64,000 nt of DNA from Elmis aenea (GCA_947652605.1 OX393581.1:27460788-27524787), one strand, 5' to 3'; shown: positions 36,641-48,728, counted from the stretch's first letter. Notes: a model not told the origin generated them from the sequence alone. Translations and numbers: made by a program.

Positions 36641-37957
36641 ATTATGTTGCATATATTACTCCGTTTTGTAATTGTAATATTTAAAAGCATTATGTAAACG
36701 CCCTTAACGTTTTAATGTGTTCTTGCAATAGACGCATCTAAAATACGTAAGTTTAGGCTACAAAACAAATCTTAATAAATTCAGTCGCCTCCAAAAAAAG
36801 TATTTCGTTTTAAGAACGGCCAAATAACAGTAAACAATTTATATTAAGTAAAATAAAATATTTTTGGAAAATTAAACAAATATTTTTTAAAGTTTGGTCA
36901 AGACGTTAGCACAATATTTTGCAGACAATGATTATATAACGCATCAAATAGCAAATTCGTTGTTACTATGACGTTAATAATTGCTGAAACACTTTACTAG
37001 AATTGTGACAGAAACTTTGTTCGTGATTTGCGAATGTGTACCTATTGTGTCTTTCAGTCTTTATTTGTGTGACCAAATAATTAAGAACAATATACCTATA
37101 TTAAGAAGTTTTAGGTTTTTGATTCATTTTAGGACAAGAAATGTGTGCGGTATTATTTTTAATTAGTTTTTGTATTATCATTGAGTGTACAAAAAGTATT
37201 ACATTAATTAAAATAGAAAAGTAAAGATTTTATTAGCAAAGTGTCAATTACTTTGCAAATTTATCAAAATGTGTACATATTGTACCTTGAAATAATGATA
37301 ATTCTCTAAGTGGGTGCTGTGCATATTGAAACATTATTAGTTTGTTTAATTAAATAGTTTATTATAAATAACTATTACCATATTTACTAGATAATAATAG
37401 TAGTTGCATTTACAACATATAGTTAATTCAAGTAAGCATGGGTAAACTTTTGCAAAATGTATCACAGGCAGAACCAAAGCTATAGGGATATTCTTAGTGG
37501 AAAAATGGGATGTTCTAAACCAAGAAGTTCCTGCATAACTTTGCTATACATATCGATTTTATCTATCAGCAGCTCACAAGTCGAATTACGTCTGCTTTTA
37601 TAAAGAAGCTTTGTTATCAACTTGTCAGACTTCTTGCTATTCAAGCAATAAAATATTGTTTGATGGATTTTTCGTATCTTCAAATACAAAATTCATAAGA
37701 CCTTAAACGGATGCGTAAAGAATAATCGCCTTCAAAATAACAAAATACATATACGCGCTTAAACAAATAAATTTATATAAATAGAACCAAAATATCTATC
37801 AGTTGTACAGAAATATCTCCATGAGCAGTGGCTTAAATAGTGAGTACAATATAAACCCAAATAAATATAAATGACTGTCTTTTATTTATAAAGTTGTTAT
37901 TGTAGTTTCTTTGTACACGTTGTGCTTGTTGTTAGAGACAATTTAGTGTTAAGAAAA
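36641..37957. other. No supported feature
   Basis: AT-rich DNA without recognisable genes or repeats. Confidence 0.5.
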
Positions 37958-38062
37958 CTTCGGCACAGGGCCGGTTTTACCATTAGGCGACTAGACAATT
38001 GCGTAAGGGCGCCAGGTTATGGGGGCGCCAGATTTTTTATAAAAAAGGGCAAAATTCATATA

Positions 38063-38694
38063 CAGGGTGTGTATAAATTGGCGGAAGCGCTACACGTGGC
38101 GATGTTCTTCATAAAATTCGAAAAGTCGAAAATCTTAATACAAAAATGTTGTACCATGCTTGCTTGCTGTGTCTGCAAGAGGTCCTCAAAGTTTTGACAT
38201 TCAGTCCTTTAATAAGCGTTATTATTTAATGTTTGTTAATGAAAAAGCTGCGATTTGGAATAAAAATAAATTTCGAATAGTACCTATTTTTTCCTAGATA
38301 TTACGTTTTTCCTTTAAAAGTTGGTGTTGAAATATGTTAATCACTGATTTGAATGAAAATAATACATATAGCAACATTGTCATTAGCTATCATCTCTGTT
38401 TTTCTCGTAATTATTCCTTGTTTGTATTAGACGATACCTAAAAGATTGCAGCTATGTTTATGAACTACATATAGGCTTTTAGATGGAACTAATATTATAA
38501 ATACCTAAGTAAAAATTGCTAATAAAAAAATGTCCAAACGCAAATCATTGGATGCAATTTTGCCAAATTTTTTTTTAATGGTTCCTGAGGCCATAGGAAG
38601 CATGGTACAACATTTTTGTATTAAGATTTTCGACTTAGAATTTTATGAACAACATCGCCACGTGTAGCGCTTCCGCCAATTTATACACACCCTG
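38063..38694. mobile_element. Foldback/MITE, CAGGGTGTGTATAAATTGGC family
   Basis: TA-flanked ends CAGGGTGTGTATAAATTGGC and its complement. Arms of about 110 bp include GGAAGCGCTACACGTGGCGATGTT on the left and AACATCGCCACGTGTAGCGCTTCC on the right, and TTGTACCATGCTTGC paired with GCATGGTACAAC. The centre is AT-rich and non-coding. Confidence 0.88.
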
Positions 38695-39439
38695 TATGTA
38701 TACAAATGTACTATCGGTATCGCTACTTAATAAAACTAAATTAAAATGTGTATAGTGGTGTAATATTTTTATAAATTCATAATATTCACATAAATTCATA
38801 AATATTGCAAAAAACTTCCGGAGATAATTCCTATCCTATCGAATATTAAGGACTTTTTTATCAAATGCTTTCCAAAAACGTTTCTTTTCGAAGTAACAAC
38901 TTCTAACGGGAATGGAAGAAGTAAGATTTCATTTTATTTCTAAAATTTAAATCAATGTAGGAGAATGGCATTTGGTAATTTTTTTTTACTTATTAAAAGA
39001 TTTCCCATAGTATACAGGGTGATTGATTGAGACCGGGCATTAAAAATATATGAAGAATGAAAAAGGGTATGGATCTGAAATTTTGGTTATGACCATAATG
39101 GCATCTGATCTGTTTATTGAAAATATTTTCAAGATGGCGACACTTCCGCAAATACCGGAAGTTGGCGTCTACTTTTTTATTTTCAATACAATGGTCTATT
39201 TTTTAGTGCATTTTTGGATTCAAAACGTTATTTTAGAGGGACTTTTATTAGCATTCCCTATACCTAAGTGCAGTCATTTTTTAGATTTTTGGACTTTTTT
39301 GAAAATTTTTTGATTTTCACCGTGATGCTTAATATTATCAAACATGGCCATTTTTAAAGAAAAAACGCTTAAATTTAGACCATGCCTAGAAGAATCCTTG
39401 GACTACATCCTGGAATTTTTGCAATCGATGAATTACTTA

Positions 39440-40468
39440 CAGGGTGTCCAAAATTTAATTTTCTTTTAATACAACTTCAGACCACTAAAACTCGTTTTTT
39501 TCAAATACAATGCCCAAACTTTTTTTTCATTTTCTAATGCAAAATTACATTCTGCATCAACCTGTATTAGCGTTTCCTATACCTATCTGCAACAGTTTTC
39601 GAGTTATTAAGAATTTTTGATAGAGTTAAGAGAAATTGCAACATTTTTAAATAGTAAGCCTTGGAAATGACAGCAAATGCCAATATTAATAACTGTAAAC
39701 CACTTTTATTGCGTTTGTCTGAAGCATCCATGAAAATGTATAATCAAGAGTATTCAAACACGAATATTTTGAACTTATTTTATATTCATGAAGGATGTAA
39801 CAAGATTATTGAAAGAACTTGCCGCGTGGTCAGTGAGAGTTATCCTTATTTGACTGTAATGACCAGACAGAAATTTTAATGAATAGAATCAATTTTTTTT
39901 TTCAATTTAGAAGAGTGAAATCTGCTTGTATTCGACCTAAGCGTGTGACAAATGATGAAACTAACAAAGTTAACATCCTGAGATATTTTAATGACCATCC
40001 TCAGCGATCAATTCGATTGGTAGCGCAAGACTCGGGTTTAACATACTATGCTGTACAAGCTACATTAAAAATACACAACTATTCGTTCACACTTTCAATA
40101 ATCTTCTGAATTTGTCCAAGAATGTAAAATAAATTCAAAATATCCGTGTTTGAATACTCTTGATAATCCATTTTCATGGATACTTCAGACAAACGCGATA
40201 AAAGTGGTTGACGGTTATTAAGTATTGGCATTTGTTGTCATTTCCAAGGCCTACTATTTAAAACTGTTGCAATTACTCTTAACTTTATCAAAAATTCTTA
40301 ATAACTCGAAAATTGTTGCAGATAGGTATAGGAAACGCTAATACAGATTGATGCAGAATGTAATTTTGCATTAGAAAATGAAAAAAAAGTTTGGGCATTG
40401 TATTTGAAAAAAACGAGTTTTGGTGGTCTGAAGTTGTATTAAAAGAAAATTAAATTTTGGACACCCTG
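39440..40468. mobile_element. Foldback F3 with transposase N-terminus, inside F2
   Basis: TA-flanked ends CAGGGTGTCCAAAATTTAAT and its complement. The arms are about 350 bp each (to about 39795 and from about 40107). The right arm repeats, inverted, the start of the coding remnant in the left arm (GCATCCATGAAAATGTATAATCAAGAG and complement). The loop of about 310 bp carries the rest of the remnant. This geometry means the element arose by inverted duplication of the 5' portion of a transposase-bearing parent. Confidence 0.8.
39661..40109 (+). pseudogene. DUF4817-like transposase N-terminal fragment
   Basis: A first frame from about 39727 reads MKMYNQEYSNTNILNLFY, then RVVSESYPYLTVMTRQKF to a stop at 39879. 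The next frame continues RVKSACIRPKRVTNDETNK, then NILRYFNDHPQRSIRLVAQ and SGLTYYAVQATLKIHNYSF. The order (short helical leader, then a charged linker, then a helix-turn-helix like NPxxSxRxxA...VxxxLxxxxxxP) matches DUF4817/HTH regions before Tc1/mariner-type DDE transposases in insects. The DDE domain is absent because the right half of the element is an inverted copy of the left end. Confidence 0.55.
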
Positions 40469-41258
40469 TAAGTAATGCATCGATTGCAAAATATCCAGGA
40501 TGTAGTCGAAGGTTTCTTCTAGGCATGGTCTAAATTTAAGCGTTTTTTCTTCAAAAATGGCGGTGGTAGATAATATTAAGCATCACGATGAAAATCGAAA
40601 AATTTTCAAAAAAGTCCAAAAATCTCAAAAATGGCTGCACTTAGGTATAGGGAATGCTAATAAAAGTCCCTCTAAAATAACGTTTTGAATCCAAATACGC
40701 AATAAAAAATAGAACATTGTTTGATATAAGAAAGTAGACGTCAACTTCCGGTATTTCCGGAAGTGTCGCCATCTTGAAAATATTTTCATTAAACAGATCA
40801 GATGCCATTATGGTCATAACCAAAATTTTAGATCCATACCCTTTTTCATTCTTCATATATTTTTAATGCCCGGTCTCAATCAATCACCCTGTATAATATT
40901 CTTAAACATCTCCAACCTTTACAAGGGGCTGAAAAGTGCAACCCCTGTTAGTTTTTTTTAATCAGTTTTCATTGAAAATAATACTGTGAAAAATCTTTTA
41001 TTAAGTGATTTTTCTACATTTTTCCAAATTTAAGAATTAAAAACTAAACCTACTTTTACAGTGTAACTCCGAAAGAAGACGTTTTAGGGAAAAAAAATAT
41101 GAACGCCTCCCCTTAATTTTTATTAAGGATTTACCTCTACAAGTTTTCCGCAATATTTATGAATCACCCTGTATATAGACCTATAGACAATATATGGGGG
41201 TGCCAAATTTTCTTTGCCTAGAGGCGTCAGATACCCTTGCGCGAGCCCTGCTTTGGGA

Positions 41259-42915
41259 TCAACACCCATCTAGCTATTTTTGGGACAAGATTTAATTTTT
41301 ATTTATTTGTTTCAACCGGAAACGGCCCATCATATAAAACTGGCAAGACTATTTGGTGTTTCACAATGGGCATTAAATCTGTGCTTTACCATATTTAATC
41401 TGAAAATATTGTGGATGTAGTAGAATTTTCGTTGTTACAGTACTGTTTTTGGCTCTTTTATTTTTGAGGTAACGCTAATTTAAAACTTTTTATACGGTTT
41501 TTTTTCAGGAAATAACATCATGAAAGCAAAGTTTTTGAAGTACATTAGAATCGATTGACATCGGAGAATGAACGTTCAGTCTTGAATGGAGTTAACAGCT
41601 ATAAAGTTTTAACTTTTAAAACGACTTTTACCTTGCTGTTTCCAATCACTGTTAAAAATAACATGGCAAATTTCAGCATAAAAACTGTATTTAAAAAGTT
41701 ATCCTTTATATACTGTTTAAACACGGGGACTATTGCTTTACTTATGTACCTATATTTTAAGTGCTGACGTTTGGTATGTTTTTCGGTAATTAATCCAGTT
41801 GCATTTCTTTTAAATTGTAATTGATACTATTCATATTCATCTATATTTAGTAGAACGTGTTTGCCTTTTCTTTGCACGAAGCAAAGCATGTAGGAAGTTG
41901 CTTACGAACATCCATTCATCTTTTTGCAAAACACAGTGATTCTGCGAAAACATACGATCCTATTTTAAGGATTTAATCTCATGGGACATGCTTTCCCATT
42001 TCCCAACTTGAAATTAAAATTATTTTTCTTTCAAAATTGCTGTATATAAATACTCCTACACAATGCAATCTTTTCCTCTTTATGAAATTTTAAAAAACAT
42101 TCAAGGTTTTGGTTATATATACTTAAAAAGTGAATTATGGATTACAACAATTTTTTTAATGCCAATATTATACCTTACGTCTTGAAATATACAGGGTGTG
42201 ACACACATTGTGCTCAGTTAAAATAACTTTATTAATATTTGCATTTTCGAATTAATTAAATCCTAAATTATTTAATTTGTTCCATACAACAAAGCATAAT
42301 TATAAAGCTTCGAAATATCAAGAAAACTATTTTCATTGCAACAATTTAACATAATATCTTGTTACCGTCAGTTATAACGCTACTAATTAGAGTTTGCTGA
42401 ATATTTTTACCCATAGTTTCAGTTTTTAATCCAATTTACAACGTCTGTGTCTCATAAATATTGCAACAGCTTAGAAGAAAATGAGGTAACGTCACATATT
42501 TTATTTATATAATTTTAAACGTTAGCTGATATGTATTGATCCCCTTATACATTTATTCGCATAGAATTTCGCTTGTGCATGCGAAGTTTATGCACAATTT
42601 CATCCGGTTTGCTTTGCGTCGTATTGCATGCATCTCCAGATCCAGTGTAAATGTGGCATTGTAGGAAAGTATATTTATCAGAATATGATATAAATAATAC
42701 TGTGAAAAATATGTATTTATTCTATTACATGAATTTGGATCTTCAATATTATTTTCTTAAACGTTTTTGGTAGATGAATGTACTGAATAAATCTTTGGAG
42801 CAATTTTGCACAATAACTATTGACTTGTTATTGATGCAGGTTTGAGGTTACTAATTAATTAAAATTCGTATAATTGTCGTCATCAATAAAGTTTGTTGTC
42901 ATGAATTGTATTGCT
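41259..42915. other. No gene; solo CAGGGTG terminus at 42192
   Basis: CAGGGTGTGACACACATTGTG at 42192 is TA-flanked but no partner end was found. Remaining sequence is unremarkable. Confidence 0.45.
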
Positions 42916-42919
42916 TATA

Positions 42920-43160
42920 ATTTACTTACTTACTTAATCCATCTCGCCTATCTACAATCACGGGTATTAGGCATTGGTTGGAGTTGAGTTTTAATTTTTA
43001 ATTCTTGAAGTCTTCCATATCTTCCTCCGTTCTCTTCTGTTTTGAATCTTATTCCCTATATCCTCCCACTTAATTCCTCTTCTGTCAGCTGCTTGTTTTA
43101 CTCTTTTCTGCCACCTTTGTCTTGGCCTGCCTCTCGTTTGTTTTTTTTTTGTTTGGTTTG
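42920..43160 (-). pseudogene. RTE-like LINE, extreme 3' end
   Basis: Minus strand from about 43138: TRGRPRQRWQKRVKQAADRR then GIKWEDIGNKIQNR and a stop near 43000. This is the basic GRPRxxW...AxDRxxW tail that ends RTE-like polyproteins and parallels the tails of the copies at 23.5 and 26.4 kb. The 3' end closes with a TAAG repeat (ATTAAGTAAGTAAGTAA, 42924-42940). Only about 220 bp of the element is present. Confidence 0.8.
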
Positions 43161-43183
43161 CTTATAATGCCTACTCTAATAAT

Positions 43184-43440
43184 CAGGGGTTTGGAGCAAT
43201 CCAATTTTTTAATTTCTCTGCTCCAGCAGCGCTCCGGCGTCCAAATGCCTGCTCCTGCTCCGCTCAATGCTCCAAATATTGTTAAATTTTTTAAAAAAGT
43301 TTTTTAATTAAAAAATTTGTTTTTAAAAATAAAGTTTTAATTTTATCGGATATGTGGAAGTTGGTCAAAAATTACAATATTTGACCCTATGAAACAAGTG
43401 AATAATGATCTTCCAAGATTGGAAAAAAGAAAAAAACATA
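43184..43440 (+). mobile_element. Partial hAT MITE, relative of 18973-19524
   Basis: CAGGGGTTTGGAGCAATCCA and the GCTCC-rich subterminal zone match the copy at 18973. The inner GATATGTGGAAGTTGGTCAAAAATTACAAT segment matches inverted central sequence near 19170-19200. The right terminus is missing. Confidence 0.75.
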
Positions 43441-45418
43441 CATCTACGAGTATGTCATAGAACTGAAACATTGCCAAAAATAAATTAGAGCGGGTTAGCG
43501 GATTAAACTTCACACACATACAGCGCTGCGCAAAAGTTTAAAAACACAAATATCTAGAATAAAAAATTGAATTGTCTTTTAAAAACATTCAGCATATTTA
43601 TACCTACAGTTGATATTATTCGAGATATCGCGATTTTATTGTTAATTATTAGGGCAACGTAATATTTTCAAGTAGGCTATGAAGGTAGAGACCGCGGTAA
43701 TTTTGAAACAATTGAAAGAAAAAACAAAAAAGTCATAATTTTATCTTTTTCCTACCAATGTTTGACATTTTTTATCATGAATACCTATGTAATTTTACCA
43801 ATCTGATATCGTCTCTTCGGTTAGGTACCTTTTTTTAAATAAAGACGCCTATGTTATCAAATTTTTTATATTAGGTTCCATTTTGGCAGTAGGTACAGAC
43901 GAAAAATTAAATTTTATCGTTTTTGAAAATTTACCGTTAATTTTTTTATTTATATTAATAGAACTAAATGTTATACTTACGCGTTTTTATAAACATTTTT
44001 ATGTTTAATTTTAAACAGCATTTTTAAAAGTTTTTAACGACCTTGACTTTTGCGATATGAATTAAATTAATTATTTTAAAAATAAAAAGTTGGTAGGCTA
44101 TGACTTTACATAAAAGATCAATAACTGTTATATATTATTGTATATTTGTTGCAAAAAATAACATAGATATGGATAATTTCGTAAAAATGTTATTATTAAA
44201 GTTGGCCATGATTTCGTAAAACAAATACTTACTGGTGAGCTGGTTTTTGGTACTCAATTTAAAAATCGATTTTTGTCGTACCTTTATAGGTATAAATGGA
44301 AACGCTTTATTTTATTACAAATTCGAAGTATCTGTATAGGTACTATATCGATGTAATTTTAGAGAGAAAATCGCTTTTTTAATGTTAGTTTATTGCCTAC
44401 TGTTAAAATTGTCGTTGAAAGCAATAGGTATATCAAATGTTTTTGTAATTTTACATTGTGATGATTGGATAACATTTCTCGAAACTCGTGTAAGTATGAG
44501 CAAGAAAAAACAAAGCTACGATAATTCTTTATCTCTACCCTTAGCGGAAAATAAAAACTCATATACAGAACATATTTTGTGTTATGAACACTTAAAATGT
44601 TTGTAGGATCAGCGTCATCACAGGTTTAATTTAGGAGAGCACCTATTAAGCCTTGCAAAGTTTCGTTTTAAGCAATAAAATGGTTTTACAGTGTCTGAAA
44701 ATTGCTTTTAGAATTAATTTGACGTCTCGTAATTCTGAAGCCTATCCCTAATGGTAATAATAACTCTTAATGTAAAACAATTCGGTCAAGTTAAACTTCC
44801 AAGTTAAAGTGACACGAGCACAGATAAAGGAAGGCAATTAAAGTTGCATAAACTTAATGCCAGGAAAATTCTTACCGCCTACTACAGCGTTTCCGCGACC
44901 CAGATGCTATATTGTTATTTACGCAACATAATGCCTTTCGCTTTATTATATTTTGTTGTATTATAAATGATGTTACTTGCGAACGTGACCGTTATTTTAC
45001 ACATACCGCATTGTTATAAAAATGAACAGACGTAAAGAAGTTTTACTTTCTATTAAACCATAATTTGAATAATCTTTGAAATATAATCTACCTTTAATTT
45101 CATTCAAGTATTTGTAATTAACAATTGCGTATATTAAAGTAAAATAATTTAATAAGGTCCTTGCGGAATGTTTAAAAATGTAACCGAAAAATAATAGAAA
45201 CGTCTGTTCTTATCCCGATTTGTTGAAACAAGAATACTGATATTTTGGACCAAATTGTCTTTGACACCTACATACCTGTAACTTACAGCAAATCAAATAT
45301 GGTTGCACAAACGTCACACTAAAATATAAACTATTAATTTAATCATCATATTTATTTCTTTTTGGGCATGGTCAATTTAAGCAATTTTTATTCCATAATA
45401 ACGTGCCCATTTTTGAGG
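43441..45418. other. No gene; Tc1-like terminus and diverged foldback core
   Basis: CAGCGCTGCGCAAAAGTTTA at about 43531 resembles Tc1/mariner termini but has no partner. At about 43975-44230, TTGGTAGGCTATGACTTTACATAAAAG, TTGTTGCAAAAAATAACATAG and GTTGGCCATGATTTCGTAAA match, in diverged form, the inner parts of the foldback at 1334-2406. Nothing else recognised. Confidence 0.45.
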
Positions 45419-45693
45419 GTTTTAACCAGAGTTGTAGAGTCGGCGTCGGAAGTTAAAAGGAGTTTTTGGTCAGTGGAGTAGAAGTCGAAAAATGTACCGA
45501 CTCCGACTTAGGTACAACAAAAAATTGCGAGGTGGTCCTTTGCCGCAAAATTTAAACCCAAATTTTAAATCACTTCTTTTTTTTCTTTTTCTTTTTTATA
45601 TTATACACATCATAAAATGTCTTAGTATTTAATTTTGTCGGAGTCGGAGTTGGAGTCGATTTTTTGTACCGACTCCGCAGCCTTGGTTTTAAC
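45419..45693. mobile_element. hAT MITE with perfect 8-bp target duplication
   Basis: The element spans 45427-45685 (259 bp). Ends are CAGAGTTGTAGAGTCGGCGTCGG and the near-complement of CAAGGCTGCGGAGTCGG. GTTTTAAC flanks both sides exactly (45419-45426, 45686-45693). Subterminal GGAGTCGG / CCGACTCC motifs are repeated. Non-coding. The 8-bp duplication with CA...TG ends places it in hAT. Confidence 0.92.
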
Positions 45694-46270
45694 TTGGTTT
45701 AGCTAATAGAACATTAAGCTCTTATTGAAGATGTGAAAATTTCTACTAATGTTGTTTAAAAATGCAATTGTCTTAAAATGTTTGTATGGTTTCTTGAAAT
45801 TTTAAAATTGCGTCATATTTTGTCAGACTACATTCCCAAAATTTTTAAAAGTTCAACCTTTGGTCACAGAAATGAAGGTTAATGGCTTATATAAAAATTC
45901 ATCACTATAGAGGATGTTTCACTTTTCGTTTAAAATACAAGGAAGGTTTTTTAGCTGTTTTGTAATTAATTGTAGTTTTCGCAATTTTTTAGTTATTTAG
46001 TTTGTTTTTGTAAATGAACATATAAAATATTATATCATTGCAAAAGCAAAAAATAATTTTTATATATGTCAACACTCAACACCTACTAGGTATAACTTCC
46101 ATTTAAAAAAGAGTAGTTTCATTAAATATCTTGCACGGTAATATATATAAAAAAATGACTAAAGCAAACAAAATCTAGCAATTTTTTTTCGTTGGCATAT
46201 ATTTGTGTATTAAAGCACACATTAGGCAATTTGTCGGGGCCGACAGTCGGGAACTCCAAGTTGGGTGTTG
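45694..46270. other. No supported feature
   Basis: AT-rich DNA. Confidence 0.5.
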
Positions 46271-46512
46271 TCTACACACCTACCGATCAGTCCAACCAAC
46301 ACAGCTAAACGTCATAGCTTTTTATTCATTTGGATGTTAAATTTTCGGTTTAATAGTCTTTATCTAAAGGAATGTGGTGGGGACGTTGGCTTGTTGGATA
46401 GACTGGTCAGCCGACCGTTCCAACTGTCGTGTTGGTCGGGTGAAACACTACACATTAAACAATTTATCGGAATGGTCGGCCGGTTGTCCCGACAAATTGG
46501 TAGGTCTGTAGA
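46271..46512. mobile_element. Possible small TIR element, TCTACA(C/G)ACCTACC ends
   Basis: TCTACACACCTACCGAT at 46271 faces ATTGGTAGGTCTGTAGA ending at 46512. Direct phrases ACACATTA(G/A)(G/A)CAATTT(G/A)TCGG at 46218 and 46451 complicate the boundaries. GC-richer than its surroundings; no coding motif. Confidence 0.4.
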
Positions 46513-47533
46513 CCCCTTTAGTAATAGCTGCGATATTTGAGTTAAATTTTTTGTCGATTTCGGTTTTTTCTTGTTATATCACGCAAGAAGATCTGGTTTA
46601 AAAAAGACCCCTAAAGGACAATTTTTTTAAAATTTGACCAACCTTTTTTTTTCATTTACGGAGATAGCATTAGTACCACATCAAAAAGTTAAAGATCCTG
46701 TATATTTCTCGAATGTTGCGTGCGTATGAATGCAAAATTATATTACCATTTTGTGTAAAAATTATATACAAACGAACATTATTCAAGCAACCTTTGTTCT
46801 GGGATAAAGATCTATAATTATTTTACAGTTTATTTACTCGAAATTTTTAAAACAATGCCATAACGGCAAGAATTTAACTGTATAAATAAAAATGTATATA
46901 TATACCATCTATTTAACTTGAAGAATATGAAATTACAAACTATATCGTTATACACTAGTCCGATATCAATATTCAAATGCCTTTGTATCGCATATATTCA
47001 TTTTAAAATTATCCAACATGCTTTTATACTGACACTAACCCAGTTTCCAAAGTAGAACAACAATTAATGTCACTTTATATACGTGTTCGTACATTACGTA
47101 GATCGCTCATGCACTTCTGTGCAAAAACCTTTTATTGAATAATGTAATCGAAAACTAGACCAACCAGTTCTATTAATATTACTTTCTTTGAGTGTAGATT
47201 AAGATTTAGCCAGAAAATTAATGAATCTATTGTACGAAGAAAGCGTTTGGTCTACCAATTACAAGTTTTTCATTACCATGGACCGGTTTAAACTTCTGTT
47301 TTTTTAATTAAGGGAATTTCTCTGTAGCTATATTTGCATAAGAAAGTAAAGTAAAAAAAAGTTTGTTAAAATCGTGTTAAACTTCGAACATTTGATATAA
47401 AAATCTTATCATGCTCACAATTTTTGTTAAACAAAAATAATTATAAGTTATTTAAAACACAACAGATAAATGCTTTGTCATGACAACAAAAATTATATGA
47501 ATAAATTGTTTAAGTATGTAAGTGATTTATTTA
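46513..47533. other. No supported feature
   Basis: AT-rich DNA; nothing recognised. Confidence 0.5.
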
Positions 47534-47785
47534 TCTATATATATATATATAAAAGAGCTTGTTTGTTTGTTTGTTCGCTATAGAATCCTAGGTCCGTTGG
47601 CCGATCGGGACCAAATTTTGCACAGTTACTATTTAGGACCTAACGGATCAAACGTATAAAGAACGGCCGGAAATGGCCGGGAACGGCCGGAAACGTCCGC
47701 CGGGCGCTAGCGCGGAGCGCGAGTAGTCTGTGATTGATAAAAGAGAATTGTAATCACCCGTGCAACACCGGTAAATCGCCTACTA
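47534..47785 (+). mobile_element. Non-autonomous Helitron, first of a tandem pair
   Basis: Begins with TCTATATATATATATATAAAAGAGC after an A, the 5'-TC signature of Helitrons. It continues with the conserved TTCGCTATAGAATCCTAGG region and ends with ACCCGTGCAACACCGG...CTAC, a damaged version of the 3' hairpin and CTRR end. It abuts the second copy directly. Non-coding. Confidence 0.8.
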
Positions 47786-48047
47786 TCTATATATATAAAA
47801 GAGCTTGTTTGTTTGTTTGTTTGTTCGCTATAGAATCCTAGGTCCGTTGACCGATCGGGTCCAAATTTTGCACAGTTACTATTTAGGACGCAACGGATCA
47901 AACGCCGTATAAAGGACGGCCGGGAACAGCCGGGAACGGCCGGAAACGTCTGGTAACGTCCGCCGAGCGCGAGCGCGCAGCGCGAGTAGTCTGTAATTGA
48001 TAAAAGAGAATTGTAATCACCCGTGCAACGCCGGGTCAATCAGCTAG
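47786..48047 (+). mobile_element. Non-autonomous Helitron, second of a tandem pair
   Basis: Starts TCTATATATATAAAAGAGC after an A. Ends with the hairpin ACCCGTGCAACGCCGGGT (stem ACCCG/CGGGT), seven bases, then CTAG followed by T. This is the complete 5'-TC, 3'-hairpin-CTRR architecture with insertion between A and T. GC-rich CGGCCGG runs fill the centre. Very similar to the preceding unit; no Rep/helicase. Confidence 0.9.
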
Positions 48048-48728
48048 TTATTAATAAAATCTTAATTAAAAACCACTTATCTTTTTACGTAGAATCTGTT
48101 ATTGAAATGCCTAATAATAAAAATGAAATTCTTTAAAATAAAGGAAACTTTTTATTAAGCTTTTTTTTTTAAACCAATGGTAAGACAATAATCAGTGATA
48201 ATAAATTAATGTTTTTGCTACTACTGGGATGTTTTGGTTGCATTTTTTTAACTCAGCCTCAAAATAAAGCGTTTTGATTAGTTTCAAAAATATTTAAAGT
48301 GCCTAATCTACAACCTTAAAAATTGTATTACCAGTTAAACATTTTATATATTATGTTGAAATGAATTACAAATGCTGCTATAAATTTAACACTTCTTACT
48401 TCTTATTAAATCAGCTAACTAACGGTTTTAGTACATTAAAGAAACATGCCGCGAGCTTTATCATTAGCATAATAAATTATTTAATCGTGTTTACGATTAT
48501 AATTCATTAGTAAAAACAATACTATTTACATAAACAATACACATTTACTGGGTCGATAAAAATGCATAATGGCGATATAAGACATTCAGAGGATACTGCA
48601 CGTCAAACGTGTTTCGTTTTTAAGTCCAATGCTAAATATTTAATGCAGACGAATAAAATATAGCCCATGTCCTGTATGATACGATGTTCTGCTCTTCTAC
48701 GATGTAACTGTTCATCATCTATGAATAT
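48048..48728. other. No supported feature
   Basis: AT-rich DNA. Confidence 0.5.

Larger units (their letters stand above)
39015..40891. mobile_element. Foldback F2, CAGGGTGATTGATTGAGACC family, interrupted at its centre
   Basis: TA-flanked ends CAGGGTGATTGATTGAGACC and its complement. The arms are about 425 bp each (39015-39439 and 40469-40891) with high identity, for example CAAGATGGCGACACTTCCG / CGGAAGTGTCGCCATCTTG. At the exact centre of symmetry lies element F3. A purely non-coding foldback. Confidence 0.88.
38786..41171. mobile_element. Foldback F1, CAGGGTGATTCATAAATATTGC family, interrupted
   Basis: The right end is ...GCAATATTTATGAATCACCCTG (41171) followed by TA. The left arm starts near 38786 with a degraded terminus and ATTCATAAATATTGCAAAAAACTT. 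Arms continue in parallel (left AACAACTTCTAACGGG region; right CCGAAAGAAGACGTTTTAGG region). The element is broken near its middle by foldback F2. A relative with the same terminal sequence begins at 61942. Confidence 0.65.
37958..41258. mobile_element. hAT-like element, host of a nested transposon stack
   Basis: The left end CAGGGCCGGTTTTACCATTAGG begins at 37966 and the right end GCGCGAGCCCTG finishes at 41250. Flanking octamers CTTCGGCA and CTTTGGGA agree at six of eight positions, compatible with an aged hAT target duplication. Subterminal phrases also pair loosely (GGGCGCCAG/GGGGGCGCC on the left with the complement of GGGGGTGCC near 41207 on the right). Its own interior is only about 400 bp; the rest is later insertions. 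No transposase seen. Confidence 0.6.

Noticed and set aside
47707..48039. 110-residue minus-strand open frame with repeated phrases
   Set aside because: It spans the tandem non-coding Helitrons; the repetition comes from the DNA repeat.
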